A stretch of DNA of 7,056 nt, from the NCBI GenBank assembly GCA_004557805.1, contig SFFS01000127.1, forward strand, positions 1 through 7,056. The letters are read 5' to 3'. The DNA is from Clostridiales bacterium (GTDB lineage Bacteria > Bacillota > Clostridia > Christensenellales > Aristaeellaceae). The notes beneath the pieces are model-generated. The model was not told the origin of the DNA and ran no database searches. It saw only the letters and a list, made by a program, of their open reading frames with translations. The translations under genes and the position numbers were made by a program. Below, piece after piece: positions 1 to 6,534 of the stretch (within the stretch, counting starts at the first letter, position 1; every line of letters starts with the position of its first letter).

Positions 1-1810
1 AGGCGTAATAGTACGCCGAGGCGACGTAGTACGGATCGGTTCCGCCGAAGGACGAACCCTGCACGGGGTTGTCGAGCGCGAGCCAGTCGGCGAAGTGGAA
101 GCCGCACATCCAGAGGCGCTTCGCGCCGCAATGCTCGTCGTCCTGCTTCTTGATCCAGTCGACCCACAGGCGCATGTTTTCAAACTGACGGCGGAGCATC
201 GCCCTGTCGCCGTAGAACAGGTAGAGCGTCCATGGGATGAACGCGGCGGCGTCGCCCCAGGCGCAGGAGCCGTAGGCGCGCTCGTCGCGGCCGAGGTGGC
301 GGCCGATCTGATCGAGCACGTCGGGCACGACGTGCGGCACGGCGCCGTCCAGTTCGCGCTGCTCCAGCAGCATGTCGTGCAGGAATTTTTCATAGAACGC
401 GGGCGTGTACATCGTCAGCGAGGCGGTGGGGGCGAAGACATGCGCGTCGCCCGTCCAGCCCATGCGCTCGTCGCGCTGCGGACAATCGGTCGGCGTGTCG
501 AGGAAGTTGCCGATCTGGCTCCAGAACGCGTTCTGAATCAGGCGGTTCACCTTCGGGTTGGCGGTTTCAATTTTGCCCGTCACCGCAAGGTCGGAATGAA
601 CGACGCAGCCGGTGAATTTGTCCAGCTCCGGTTCCATCCCCTCGACCTTTACGAAGCGGAAGCCGTAGAACGTAAAGTGCGGGCGCACATGGGCGGGCTT
701 GCCCGCCGAAATGAACGTAAACTCTTCTTTGGCCGAGCGGAGGTTTTCACGGTAGAAGCAATCGTGCTGCAAAAGCTCGCCGAATTGCAGATAGACCTTC
801 GCGCCTGTGGGCAGGTCGCAGTCAAATTCGACCCAGCCGGTCATCACCTGACCGAAGTCGATCACGTTTTCGCCCGCGGGGGTGCGCAGAAGCCGGACGG
901 GCTTTACGGTATCGCACACGCGCACGGGCGGCGAAAGCCGCTCGGTCAGCGCGCCGGCGGGGACGGCGGAGCGCTTCGCGGGGACAAAGCCTTCGAGCGT
1001 TCCGGGCGCGGACTCCAGCCGCGCGTCGTAGACTTCGCCGTCGTAGATGCTGCTTTCAACGACCGGAGCGGGATGGCACAGCCACGTGTCGTCCGAGCCG
1101 AAAACCAGCTCGCTGCCGTCGGCAAATTCGCAGCGGATCTCAGCCAGCAGCTTCATGCGGTCGCCGTACAGTTCGCACATGCCCTCCACAAAACCAAAGC
1201 GGCCCTTGTACCAGCCGTCGCCGAGCATCGCGTCAAAGCGGTTCTCGCCCGCGCGCAGCAGCGGCGTAATATCATAGGTCTGATATTGAATCCAGTTGTT
1301 GTAATCGTTGTAGAACGGCGCAAGCGCCTCGTCGGACGCGCGCCGGCCGTTTACCGTCAGCTCGTATACGCCCAGCGCCGTCGCATAAACGCGGGCGCGG
1401 ACGGGCTTTTCGCGAAGGAAGAACGGCTTTGCAAAGATGGGATGCGTATCCTTGCCAAACGGCGCTTCAATCCATTCCGCCGCCCAGGGTTCCTGCCGCT
1501 TGCCGGTTTCAAACCACGCTGTTTCGCTCACGGCCGTTTCGCCCAGGAGTGAAAGCACCTCCACGCGCCAGTAATAGCGCGTGCGCGGCGCGAGCGTCAT
1601 TTCAGGCGTAAAGCCGAGCGAGGAAAGATCGGGCCGCAGGCCGCTGTCATACAGGGGCGCTTCCAGTTCGGGCGCGAGGCCGACGACGATGCGGGCGGCT
1701 TTCTGCCCGTCTCCGGGCGCGCCGTCGACGGTCCAGGTGAAAAGCGGGGCGTCCATTTGAAAACCCAGCGGGTTTTCCAGATGATTGGCGCGCAGAGAGC
1801 GAATCAGCAT
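1..1810 (-). CDS. GH78 alpha-L-rhamnosidase, C-terminus outside the window
   Basis: Glycoside hydrolase family 78 enzyme that removes terminal alpha-L-rhamnose from glycosides by an inverting mechanism. I read 603 codons from ATG at 1808-1810; family members usually have about 850-1000 residues, so the last third is beyond the window edge. Seen: an N-terminal fibronectin-III-like region (about residues 1-115), beta-sandwich domains (about 115-410) with the family-typical stretches VIDFGQVMTGW and HFTFYGFRFVKVEG, then the start of the (alpha/alpha)6 catalytic barrel with the hallmark DTPTDCPQRDERMGWTGDA. In that motif D442, E448 and W452 align with Asp630, Glu636 (general acid) and Trp640 of the Streptomyces avermitilis enzyme; the catalytic base would lie outside the window. 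There is no signal peptide, so it should act in the cytoplasm on imported substrate. It follows the permease genes by 83 bp and is probably in the same transcript. Family call is firm; the exact substrate (pectin fragments, plant glycosides or other) is unknown. Confidence 0.93.
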   Translation of the reverse strand, partial: MLIRSLRANHLENPLGFQMDAPLFTWTVDGAPGDGQKAARIVVGLAPELEAPLYDSGLRPDLSSLGFTPEMTLAPRTRYYWRVEVLSLLGETAVSETAWFETGKRQEPWAAEWIEAPFGKDTHPIFAKPFFLREKPVRARVYATALGVYELTVNGRRASDEALAPFYNDYNNWIQYQTYDITPLLRAGENRFDAMLGDGWYKGRFGFVEGMCELYGDRMKLLAEIRCEFADGSELVFGSDDTWLCHPAPVVESSIYDGEVYDARLESAPGTLEGFVPAKRSAVPAGALTERLSPPVRVCDTVKPVRLLRTPAGENVIDFGQVMTGWVEFDCDLPTGAKVYLQFGELLQHDCFYRENLRSAKEEFTFISAGKPAHVRPHFTFYGFRFVKVEGMEPELDKFTGCVVHSDLAVTGKIETANPKVNRLIQNAFWSQIGNFLDTPTDCPQRDERMGWTGDAHVFAPTASLTMYTPAFYEKFLHDMLLEQRELDGAVPHVVPDVLDQIGRHLGRDERAYGSCAWGDAAAFIPWTLYLFYGDRAMLRRQFENMRLWVDWIKKQDDEHCGAKRLWMCGFHFADWLALDNPVQGSSFGGTDPYYVASAYYYA

Positions 1811-1816
1811 GGCAAA

Positions 1817-1823
1817 TCTCCTT
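1817..1823 (-). promoter_or_regulatory. Ribosome binding site of the rhamnosidase gene
   Basis: On the minus strand AAGGAGA stands 6 nt before the ATG at 1808-1810. This fixes the start of the rhamnosidase. Confidence 0.8.
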
Positions 1824-1835
1824 ATTCTATAGAAT
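1824..1835. repeat. 12-bp perfect palindrome upstream of the rhamnosidase
   Basis: ATTCTATAGAAT is a perfect palindrome directly abutting the Shine-Dalgarno sequence of the rhamnosidase gene. It contains the -10-like hexamer TAGAAT, but a transcript starting there would begin inside the ribosome binding site, so a promoter role is unlikely. An operator, an RNA processing site or chance are all possible. Confidence 0.35.
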
Positions 1836-1860
1836 TTCAGGGGCGCTGCGCAATGGAATC

Positions 1861-1877
1861 CCGGCGCGCTGCGCCGG
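1861..1877. repeat. Intercistronic hairpin between permease and rhamnosidase genes
   Basis: CCGGCGC and GCGCCGG form a perfect 7-bp, G+C-only stem with a 3-nt loop, 17 nt after the stop codon of the second permease. In the direction of transcription the T-run precedes the stem rather than following it, so this is not a canonical terminator. It could protect the upstream mRNA 3' end or mark a processing site. Confidence 0.5.
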
Positions 1878-1893
1878 AAAAACAACCTGTCCG

Positions 1894-2742
1894 TTATCCT
1901 TTCACCGCGCCCGCCGTCAATCCCTCCATATACAGACGGGAGGTGAACAGGAACAGAAGAAACAGCGGAATCGTCGCGACGACGAAACCGGCGACCAGCG
2001 TGCCGATATAGACGTTGCCGCCCGAGGTGCTGGCCTGGAAAACGCGGATGGCGACCGAGATCACCTGCTTGGAGTTGCTTTCGATGGCCAGCAGCGGCCA
2101 GATGAAATCGTTGTAGAAGTCGATCATTTTCATCACGACGATAGTGGCGATAATCGGCTTGGAAAGCGGAATGGCTACATAGAACAGCGCGCGCACCTCG
2201 CCGCAGCCGTCCAGCCGCGCCGATTCAAACAGCTCGCCCGGAAGCCCCTGCATATAGTTATGGCAAAGGATGATGCCGAAAACCTGGCCGCCCGCCACCC
2301 AGGGGAAGATCAGCGCGCCCCAGGTGTTGTAGAGCCGGTAGCTCTGGATGAGCGAATATTGCGGGATCAGCGTGAGAATGCCCGGCACCATCATCAGCGC
2401 AAGCACGCACATATAGAGAAAATTTTTGCCGGGGAAATCGAGCCGGGAGAACACGTAGCCGCTCAGCACCGAGAGCACCATCGTGCACGCCGTAGCGATG
2501 CTGACCACGAGCAGCGTGTTGATCATGTTCGGAATCAGTTTGCCGATGGCGACGGAATAGTTGCTCCATTCGATGGGATTCGGCAATGAGAAAAAATCGC
2601 CGTAAATCTGTACGTTCGATTTCATTGAAAGAAGCAGCATCGTGAAAATCGGGATGAAGGCCAGCACGAGCAGCAGCGTCGTGGCCAGCGTGATTCCGAT
2701 TTCAAAGCGGAGATCCTGCATTTTCTTCGTGTTCAGCTTCAC
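1894..2742 (-). CDS. MalG-type carbohydrate ABC transporter permease
   Basis: Inner-membrane subunit of a CUT1-type sugar importer, 282 residues, a normal length for MalG-like proteins. It pairs with the upstream MalF-type permease to form the translocation channel. Seen: six hydrophobic segments (about residues 16-40, 72-97, 108-128, 141-160, 195-220, 246-267) and the EAA loop that contacts the ATPase at residues 173-196, reading ESARLDG then IPLSKP. The end, GLTAGAVKG, is typical of MalG-family C-termini. I chose GTG at 2740-2742 because it overlaps the TGA of the preceding gene (GTGA), which implies translational coupling, and GAGAGG lies 9 nt upstream. ATG at 2719-2721 is an alternative giving 275 residues. 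The open frame continues upstream inside the other permease gene, but that extension is not membrane-like and is not coding. No ATPase gene lies in the window. Substrate inferred only from the neighbouring rhamnosidase. Confidence 0.94.
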   Translation of the reverse strand: MKLNTKKMQDLRFEIGITLATTLLLVLAFIPIFTMLLLSMKSNVQIYGDFFSLPNPIEWSNYSVAIGKLIPNMINTLLVVSIATACTMVLSVLSGYVFSRLDFPGKNFLYMCVLALMMVPGILTLIPQYSLIQSYRLYNTWGALIFPWVAGGQVFGIILCHNYMQGLPGELFESARLDGCGEVRALFYVAIPLSKPIIATIVVMKMIDFYNDFIWPLLAIESNSKQVISVAIRVFQASTSGGNVYIGTLVAGFVVATIPLFLLFLFTSRLYMEGLTAGAVKG

Positions 2743-2757
2743 CGCCCTGCACCTCTC
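2739..2757 (-). promoter_or_regulatory. Stop/start overlap and weak ribosome binding site coupling the two permeases
   Basis: The TGA of the first permease (2739-2741) and the GTG of the second (2740-2742) share bases as GTGA. GAGAGG at 2752-2757 is a moderate Shine-Dalgarno sequence 9 nt before GTG. The arrangement suggests termination-reinitiation and equal amounts of the two channel subunits. Confidence 0.7.
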
Positions 2758-4751
2758 TTTCCAACGCCGGCGTCGGCTTTTTGCAGCTTCATGTTGACAA
2801 GCGTGCCGATCATGATGAACAGGAACATCAGAATGCCCAGCGCGCAGGCATAGCCGTAACGGCCGAAGGTGGTGGCGTTGAGGTAAATTTCCAGGCTGGG
2901 CACATAGGTGCTCGTGCCCGGGCCGCCGCCCGTCAGCAGATAGATGGGATAGAAATCCTGCACGCCGCCGATAAAGGTGAGCGTGAGCATCAGCTTCACC
3001 TGCGGGCCGACGAGCGGCAGCTGAATGCTGCGGAAAATGCGGCCGCGCGAAGCGCCGTCGATGTAGGCTGATTCGAAAATCGATACGTCGATGCTGGTGA
3101 ACCCGCCGTAATAGACGAGGAACGCCATGGCGTTGACGAACGGGAAGCCCATGAAGATGATCGCCCACAGCGCCGTCTTTTCATTGCCCAGCCATACGCG
3201 CTGCCACGCTTCCAGGCCGAGCTTTTTCAGCAGCTGGTTCAGCAGGCCGATCTGCGGATCGTAAATCTGCTGCCACAGAAGCGCCGATACCACGCCCGGC
3301 ACCACGATGGGCAGCACAAGCAGGAAGCGGTAAATGTATTTCTTGCGGTCGGAGCCCATCATGCTGACCATCCAGGCAAGAATGAGCGGCACGGTGAGCA
3401 CCTTGACGAAGCTGGTGCCGATGATGACGGCGAGGTTTTTCATGCCGCGCAGGAAATAATCCTCGGTGAACATCATGCGGAAGTTGTTCAGCCCGACAAA
3501 GCTGATCTGTGCGCGCTGGAAATTCGTCTTGGACCAGTCGGTGAACGCGCGCACGAACGCCATGCCCGTGGGCAGATAGTTGAACATGAAAAGCAGCACG
3601 AACGTGGGAATCAAAAGCAGATACGCCGCGCGATGCTTGACCAGCGCCTTTGCAGCGCGTCCGAGCAGCCGGTTGGAGGCCGGGATGAACAATAGCAGGA
3701 AGAACGCGCACAGCGCGGCGAAAACCGGAGCCGCCCGCCGCAGAAGCGCGGCCGTATCGCCCAGCGATGCGTTGCCTGCGAGCGCGGAGGCGTCGAGGGT
3801 ATAGAGAAAATCGCCCAGGCCGGTGACGTATACGGCGTCGCCGCGCGGCGCCATGCAGCTGGGCGTGTTGCTCAGGCGCGCGGAATATACCTGACGGCCG
3901 GAAAGATCCATGGCGTAGAGGTAACGTTCCTTGGTGCCGACAAAAATGAACGAACCGTCGGCGCTGGAGCCGACGCTCGTGGGTACGTCGCCCGCTTCCA
4001 GCGCGGGGCGGCCGGTGAGGAGGATGTTCATATCGTCGTCGAAAACGGTATACGCGCCGTCGGAGCCGAGCGACAGATGCGCCGCGCCCTGCGCGGCGGA
4101 AAACGGCTCCAGCGCGATCTGCTCATAGCTGACTTTCGCGGTGGCGAGGACATTGCCCTCCAGGTCGAAGCGCTGCAGTTCGCCGCGGCTGTTGACGGCC
4201 ACGAAGCCCGTGCCGTCCGCCGTGAAGGCGCAGCCCTTGATCTGGGTGCGGAACTGCTGGTTGTAGCGCTGTTCGCCCTCGGCGGTGTAGAGCATGAGGT
4301 TATGCTTGGCGGTGTTCACGCCGGCGGAAACGAGCACCAGCGCGCCGTCGCGCGTAACGTCGATGTCGTAAATGCGGCGCTGCACGTTGATATCGCCAAG
4401 CAGCGCGCCGGTCTCTATATCGATCATGTAAACATGATTATCTACGCAGCCAATCCAGAGCCTGCCCAGCTCCGGCCGCGCGATCAGCCGCACGACCGAA
4501 CCGTTCGTCTGGAACGTCCATACGGGGTCCGCTTCGCGGAAGGCGGTTACCTGATTGGTATACGCGCCCATGAAAACGAGGTTTCGGGCGTCGTCGAAGG
4601 CGACGGTGTTGTTCTGCTGGCCGGTTTTTATGCCGGATTCGGACAGGATCCGGCTTCTGCTTCCCAGCGAAACCGACAGCGCGGAGGCTGCGGCGGTGAG
4701 CACCAGCAGCAGGAGGGCGACGATCAGGCAGAGGGTTCTGCGTTTTTGCAA
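2739..4751 (-). CDS. Beta-propeller / MalF-type sugar ABC permease fusion
   Basis: 670 residues, about twice a usual MalF/UgpA-type permease (roughly 290-320). Order: cytoplasmic QKRR then a hydrophobic anchor helix (about residues 7-29); a soluble region (about 50-320) with seven repeats spaced 38-45 residues apart; a second helix (about 341-357); a basic linker (361-374); and a permease core (375-658) starting KHRAAYLLLIP with an EAA loop at 560-583 (ESAYIDG, then IQLPLVGP). The repeats resemble PQQ/WD40-like propeller blades, with recurring outer strands such as VYMIDIETG, LQRFDLEGN and LYAMDLSGR. Positive-inside reasoning puts the propeller outside the membrane while keeping normal permease topology. 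The core would pair with the downstream MalG-type permease. I chose TTG at 4749-4751 because AAAGGAG lies 8 nt upstream; an in-frame TTG at 4772 has no ribosome binding site. The permease assignment is firm; the propeller fold is inferred from repeat pattern; its role (docking of the binding protein, glycan binding, sensing) is unknown. Confidence 0.92.
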   Translation of the reverse strand: MQKRRTLCLIVALLLLVLTAAASALSVSLGSRSRILSESGIKTGQQNNTVAFDDARNLVFMGAYTNQVTAFREADPVWTFQTNGSVVRLIARPELGRLWIGCVDNHVYMIDIETGALLGDINVQRRIYDIDVTRDGALVLVSAGVNTAKHNLMLYTAEGEQRYNQQFRTQIKGCAFTADGTGFVAVNSRGELQRFDLEGNVLATAKVSYEQIALEPFSAAQGAAHLSLGSDGAYTVFDDDMNILLTGRPALEAGDVPTSVGSSADGSFIFVGTKERYLYAMDLSGRQVYSARLSNTPSCMAPRGDAVYVTGLGDFLYTLDASALAGNASLGDTAALLRRAAPVFAALCAFFLLLFIPASNRLLGRAAKALVKHRAAYLLLIPTFVLLFMFNYLPTGMAFVRAFTDWSKTNFQRAQISFVGLNNFRMMFTEDYFLRGMKNLAVIIGTSFVKVLTVPLILAWMVSMMGSDRKKYIYRFLLVLPIVVPGVVSALLWQQIYDPQIGLLNQLLKKLGLEAWQRVWLGNEKTALWAIIFMGFPFVNAMAFLVYYGGFTSIDVSIFESAYIDGASRGRIFRSIQLPLVGPQVKLMLTLTFIGGVQDFYPIYLLTGGGPGTSTYVPSLEIYLNATTFGRYGYACALGILMFLFIMIGTLVNMKLQKADAGVGKRGAGR

Positions 4752-4770
4752 AGGAAGCGCTCCTTTCCTC
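4750..4770 (-). promoter_or_regulatory. Ribosome binding site inside a small hairpin at a TTG start
   Basis: On the minus strand GAGGAAAGGAG (4760-4770) precedes the TTG start by 8 nt. AAAGGA (4761-4766) is perfectly complementary to TCCTTT (4750-4755), which includes the first two bases of the start codon, with a 5-nt loop. Folding would hide both the core Shine-Dalgarno and the start, so translation of the fusion permease may be damped. Confidence 0.6.
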
Positions 4771-4781
4771 AAAGAGTGAAA

Positions 4782-4811
4782 AGGGGCTGCCCGTCAAGGC
4801 AGGCAGCCCCT
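4782..4811 (-). terminator. Stem-loop after the binding-protein gene, terminator or attenuator
   Basis: AGGGGCTGCC and GGCAGCCCCT form a perfect 10-bp stem with a 10-nt loop. In the direction of transcription the stem is followed by TTTTCACTCTTT, an imperfect T-tract. This is what a partial intrinsic terminator between a binding-protein gene and its permease genes looks like; in comparable operons it gives more binding protein than permease. Because the downstream permeases lack another visible promoter, read-through is expected. Confidence 0.7.
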
Positions 4812-4812
4812 G

Positions 4813-4875
4813 GGGTGCGTCTGAAAAATTTCCCGAGACTCCATCACGGCGTCCGTTCTTTTTTCAGATACACCC
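4813..4875 (-). repeat. Second, longer stem-loop directly upstream of the terminator-like hairpin
   Basis: The arms 4813-4828 and 4860-4875 pair over 16 positions with one mismatch and one G-U wobble, including a run of five A-U pairs, around a 31-nt loop. The loop holds a further small inverted repeat (ACGG, CCGT). It starts 14 nt after the stop codon of the binding-protein gene, so it lies in the 3' untranslated part of that message and may stabilise it. Its CCCC at 4812-4815 could also pair with GGGG of the next stem, which would make the two structures alternatives. Confidence 0.5.
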
Positions 4876-4889
4876 GGGCAAGGGATAGA

Positions 4890-6467
4890 TTACTGGCCGG
4901 AAGGAGCGTTCTGCGGGTTTTCCAGATCGGCCATGCTGACGCCGGAGGTGGACATCGCTTCGGGCAGATACTGCGCGATGTTGGCGCAATGCTCGGCGAT
5001 CCAGCCTTCGATGTCGATCTTGCCCGTGAGGAAACGGTAGCTGTAATCGTAGAAGAGACGATAGCTTTCGGTGATATCGCCGGAGCTGCCGGACATGCCG
5101 CGGGCCAGCTTCTGGCCGCTGCCCTTCTGGCAGTTGCCGATGAAGGTGAGGTTATCGAACATGACCTGTACGTCGGCGGGGAGCTTCGCGCCGTAAACCA
5201 GCGGCGGGCCCTGGATGGTCATGCCGGCCTCATAGGCGGCGGTGAGGTAGGCGGAATAGCCTTCTTCGCTGGAGAGGAACATCATGAAATCGGCGACGGC
5301 TTCGTCGTGCGCCTTGTCCTTCTTGATTGCGCCGAGGAAACCGGTGGCAACTTCGATGGTGCGGGCCGGGGCTTCGATGCCTTCGCCTTCCATGCTGGGC
5401 ATGTTGAAGGTGCCGATATCGAACATGGTGATGCCTTCGGCGGCCATGTCGAGGTTTTCAACGGTCTGGCCGGAGGTCAGCTTGGACATTTCGTTTTTGA
5501 ACTGACCCAGACGCCACGCGCCGTCGCAGATGATGGCGGCCTTCTGCTGATAGAACAGCGGGGATACGCCCGTAGACTTGGTGCCGAAGAAGTTCTCGCC
5601 GCCCGCGTATTTCGGAAAGATTTTGGCGAAGTTATTCCAGACGGTGCGCATGCCGGCGGTGTCGGCCGTGAATTCGCCGTCGACCATGGCCTTATAGACG
5701 CGAACCGCGTTCTGGTTGACCTTCCAGGAGTCGTCGTTGTAGGGATCGGTCGGATCGTAGGACCACACGCCGTCGATGTCCGGATCGTAGCAGAAGTCGC
5801 CTTCCTGCGCGCGGAACACGTTGATCATGGAGCGGGTGGTCTGATCGGCGTAAATCTGCGCCAGCCAGCCGATTGCGCCGGCCCAGAAGCTGTCGTAATC
5901 GCCGGCGATGGCGATGGGCTGATAGCCCGCCGCGTCGAGCTTTTCGCACACGGCCACGAACTCGTCCCACGTGGCGGGCGGCTCGACGCCGACCTTGGCG
6001 AAGATATCCTTGTTATAGACCCACAGAACCTGCACGGAGTCGAGGCTCAGCGCGGTCATTTCGTTGCGGACGAGGTCCAGCACCTGCGCGGAGAAGTTGA
6101 ACTGGTCGGCCCAGATGCCGTCGGAGTACGGGCTGTCGTTGTAGACGTACTCGAGCCAGTTGATGGATTTGCCCGCGGAGATCGCGCCGGCTTCATTGAT
6201 GTTGACGATGTCGGCGGTGGGGTTCTCGGTGGCGAACATGTTCTGAACCCACTGAGAATAATTCTCGCTCGGCTTGAGGTCGACTACGACGTTCACTTCG
6301 GGGTGCTTGGCCATGTAGGCGCTGGCGACGGCGTTCCACGCTTCTTCCGCGCCGACGCTTGCCTGCGTGTTGATGGTGATGACGGTCTTGTCGTCCGCCA
6401 GGGCGGCGCTGCCCAGCGAAGCGAGCACGATCATTGCTGCCAGCAGCAGGGACAACCATTTCTTCAT
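4890..6467 (-). CDS. Extracellular sugar-binding protein of an ABC transporter, non-lipoprotein signal peptide
   Basis: 525-residue solute-binding protein of the MalE-like family 1, somewhat longer than the usual 420-450. It should capture the carbohydrate outside the membrane and deliver it to the two permeases encoded next. Seen: a signal peptide (MKKW, a hydrophobic stretch 5-22, predicted cleavage after ALA at residue 24) with no cysteine, hence no lipobox; an N-lobe start KTVITINTQAS; the family-typical VLWVYNKDIFAKVGVEPPATW at about 147-167; and an aromatic- and acid-rich segment 224-248 with DPDIDG, similar to a calcium-binding loop. A later YQQKAAIICDGAW segment matches the usual family pattern. 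ATG at 6465-6467 is supported by AAGGAGG 8 nt upstream and by the signal peptide; an upstream in-frame extension to 6512 is charged and spans that ribosome binding site. Ligand is unproven; rhamnose-containing oligosaccharides are inferred from the rhamnosidase. Confidence 0.94.
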   Translation of the reverse strand: MKKWLSLLLAAMIVLASLGSAALADDKTVITINTQASVGAEEAWNAVASAYMAKHPEVNVVVDLKPSENYSQWVQNMFATENPTADIVNINEAGAISAGKSINWLEYVYNDSPYSDGIWADQFNFSAQVLDLVRNEMTALSLDSVQVLWVYNKDIFAKVGVEPPATWDEFVAVCEKLDAAGYQPIAIAGDYDSFWAGAIGWLAQIYADQTTRSMINVFRAQEGDFCYDPDIDGVWSYDPTDPYNDDSWKVNQNAVRVYKAMVDGEFTADTAGMRTVWNNFAKIFPKYAGGENFFGTKSTGVSPLFYQQKAAIICDGAWRLGQFKNEMSKLTSGQTVENLDMAAEGITMFDIGTFNMPSMEGEGIEAPARTIEVATGFLGAIKKDKAHDEAVADFMMFLSSEEGYSAYLTAAYEAGMTIQGPPLVYGAKLPADVQVMFDNLTFIGNCQKGSGQKLARGMSGSSGDITESYRLFYDYSYRFLTGKIDIEGWIAEHCANIAQYLPEAMSTSGVSMADLENPQNAPSGQ

Positions 6468-6475
6468 TCGGGTAC

Positions 6476-6482
6476 CCTCCTT
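6476..6482 (-). promoter_or_regulatory. Strong ribosome binding site of the binding-protein gene
   Basis: AAGGAGG on the minus strand, 8 nt before ATG at 6465-6467, inside an A-rich stretch. It is the strongest Shine-Dalgarno of the window and fits high expression of a binding protein. Confidence 0.85.
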
Positions 6483-6495
6483 TTTTCTATCTCTC

Positions 6496-6511
6496 TGCGC
6501 GTCCAAGCGCA
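6496..6511. repeat. Short inverted repeat in the regulator / binding-protein gap
   Basis: TGCGC, 6-nt spacer, GCGCA, located 13 nt upstream of the Shine-Dalgarno of the binding-protein gene. It could be a half-conserved operator or a small hairpin, but it lacks the central CG and the A/T-rich arms common in LacI-family operators. No convincing -35/-10 pair was found in this 67-bp gap, so the main promoter may lie within or before the regulator gene. Confidence 0.25.
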
Positions 6512-6534
6512 AGGATTCGGATTTTATGCCGCGC

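Noticed and set aside
95..1552. Plus-strand open frame of 485 codons
   Set aside because: Antisense to the GH78 rhamnosidase, whose hallmark motifs are on the minus strand; the plus-strand product has no recognisable features.
1842..1877. GCGCTGCGC occurring twice in the gap before the rhamnosidase
   Set aside because: A nine-base G+C-rich repeat is likely by chance here and the copies do not form a consistent array.
2743..3168. Upstream extension of the second permease frame
   Set aside because: The extension lies within the EAA-loop and C-terminal part of the first permease in another frame and is H/R-rich, unlike a MalG N-terminus; the GTG at 2742 with stop/start overlap explains the gene.
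6468..6512. Upstream start for the binding protein
   Set aside because: It would add a charged stretch before the signal peptide and would place the strong AAGGAGG inside the coding region.
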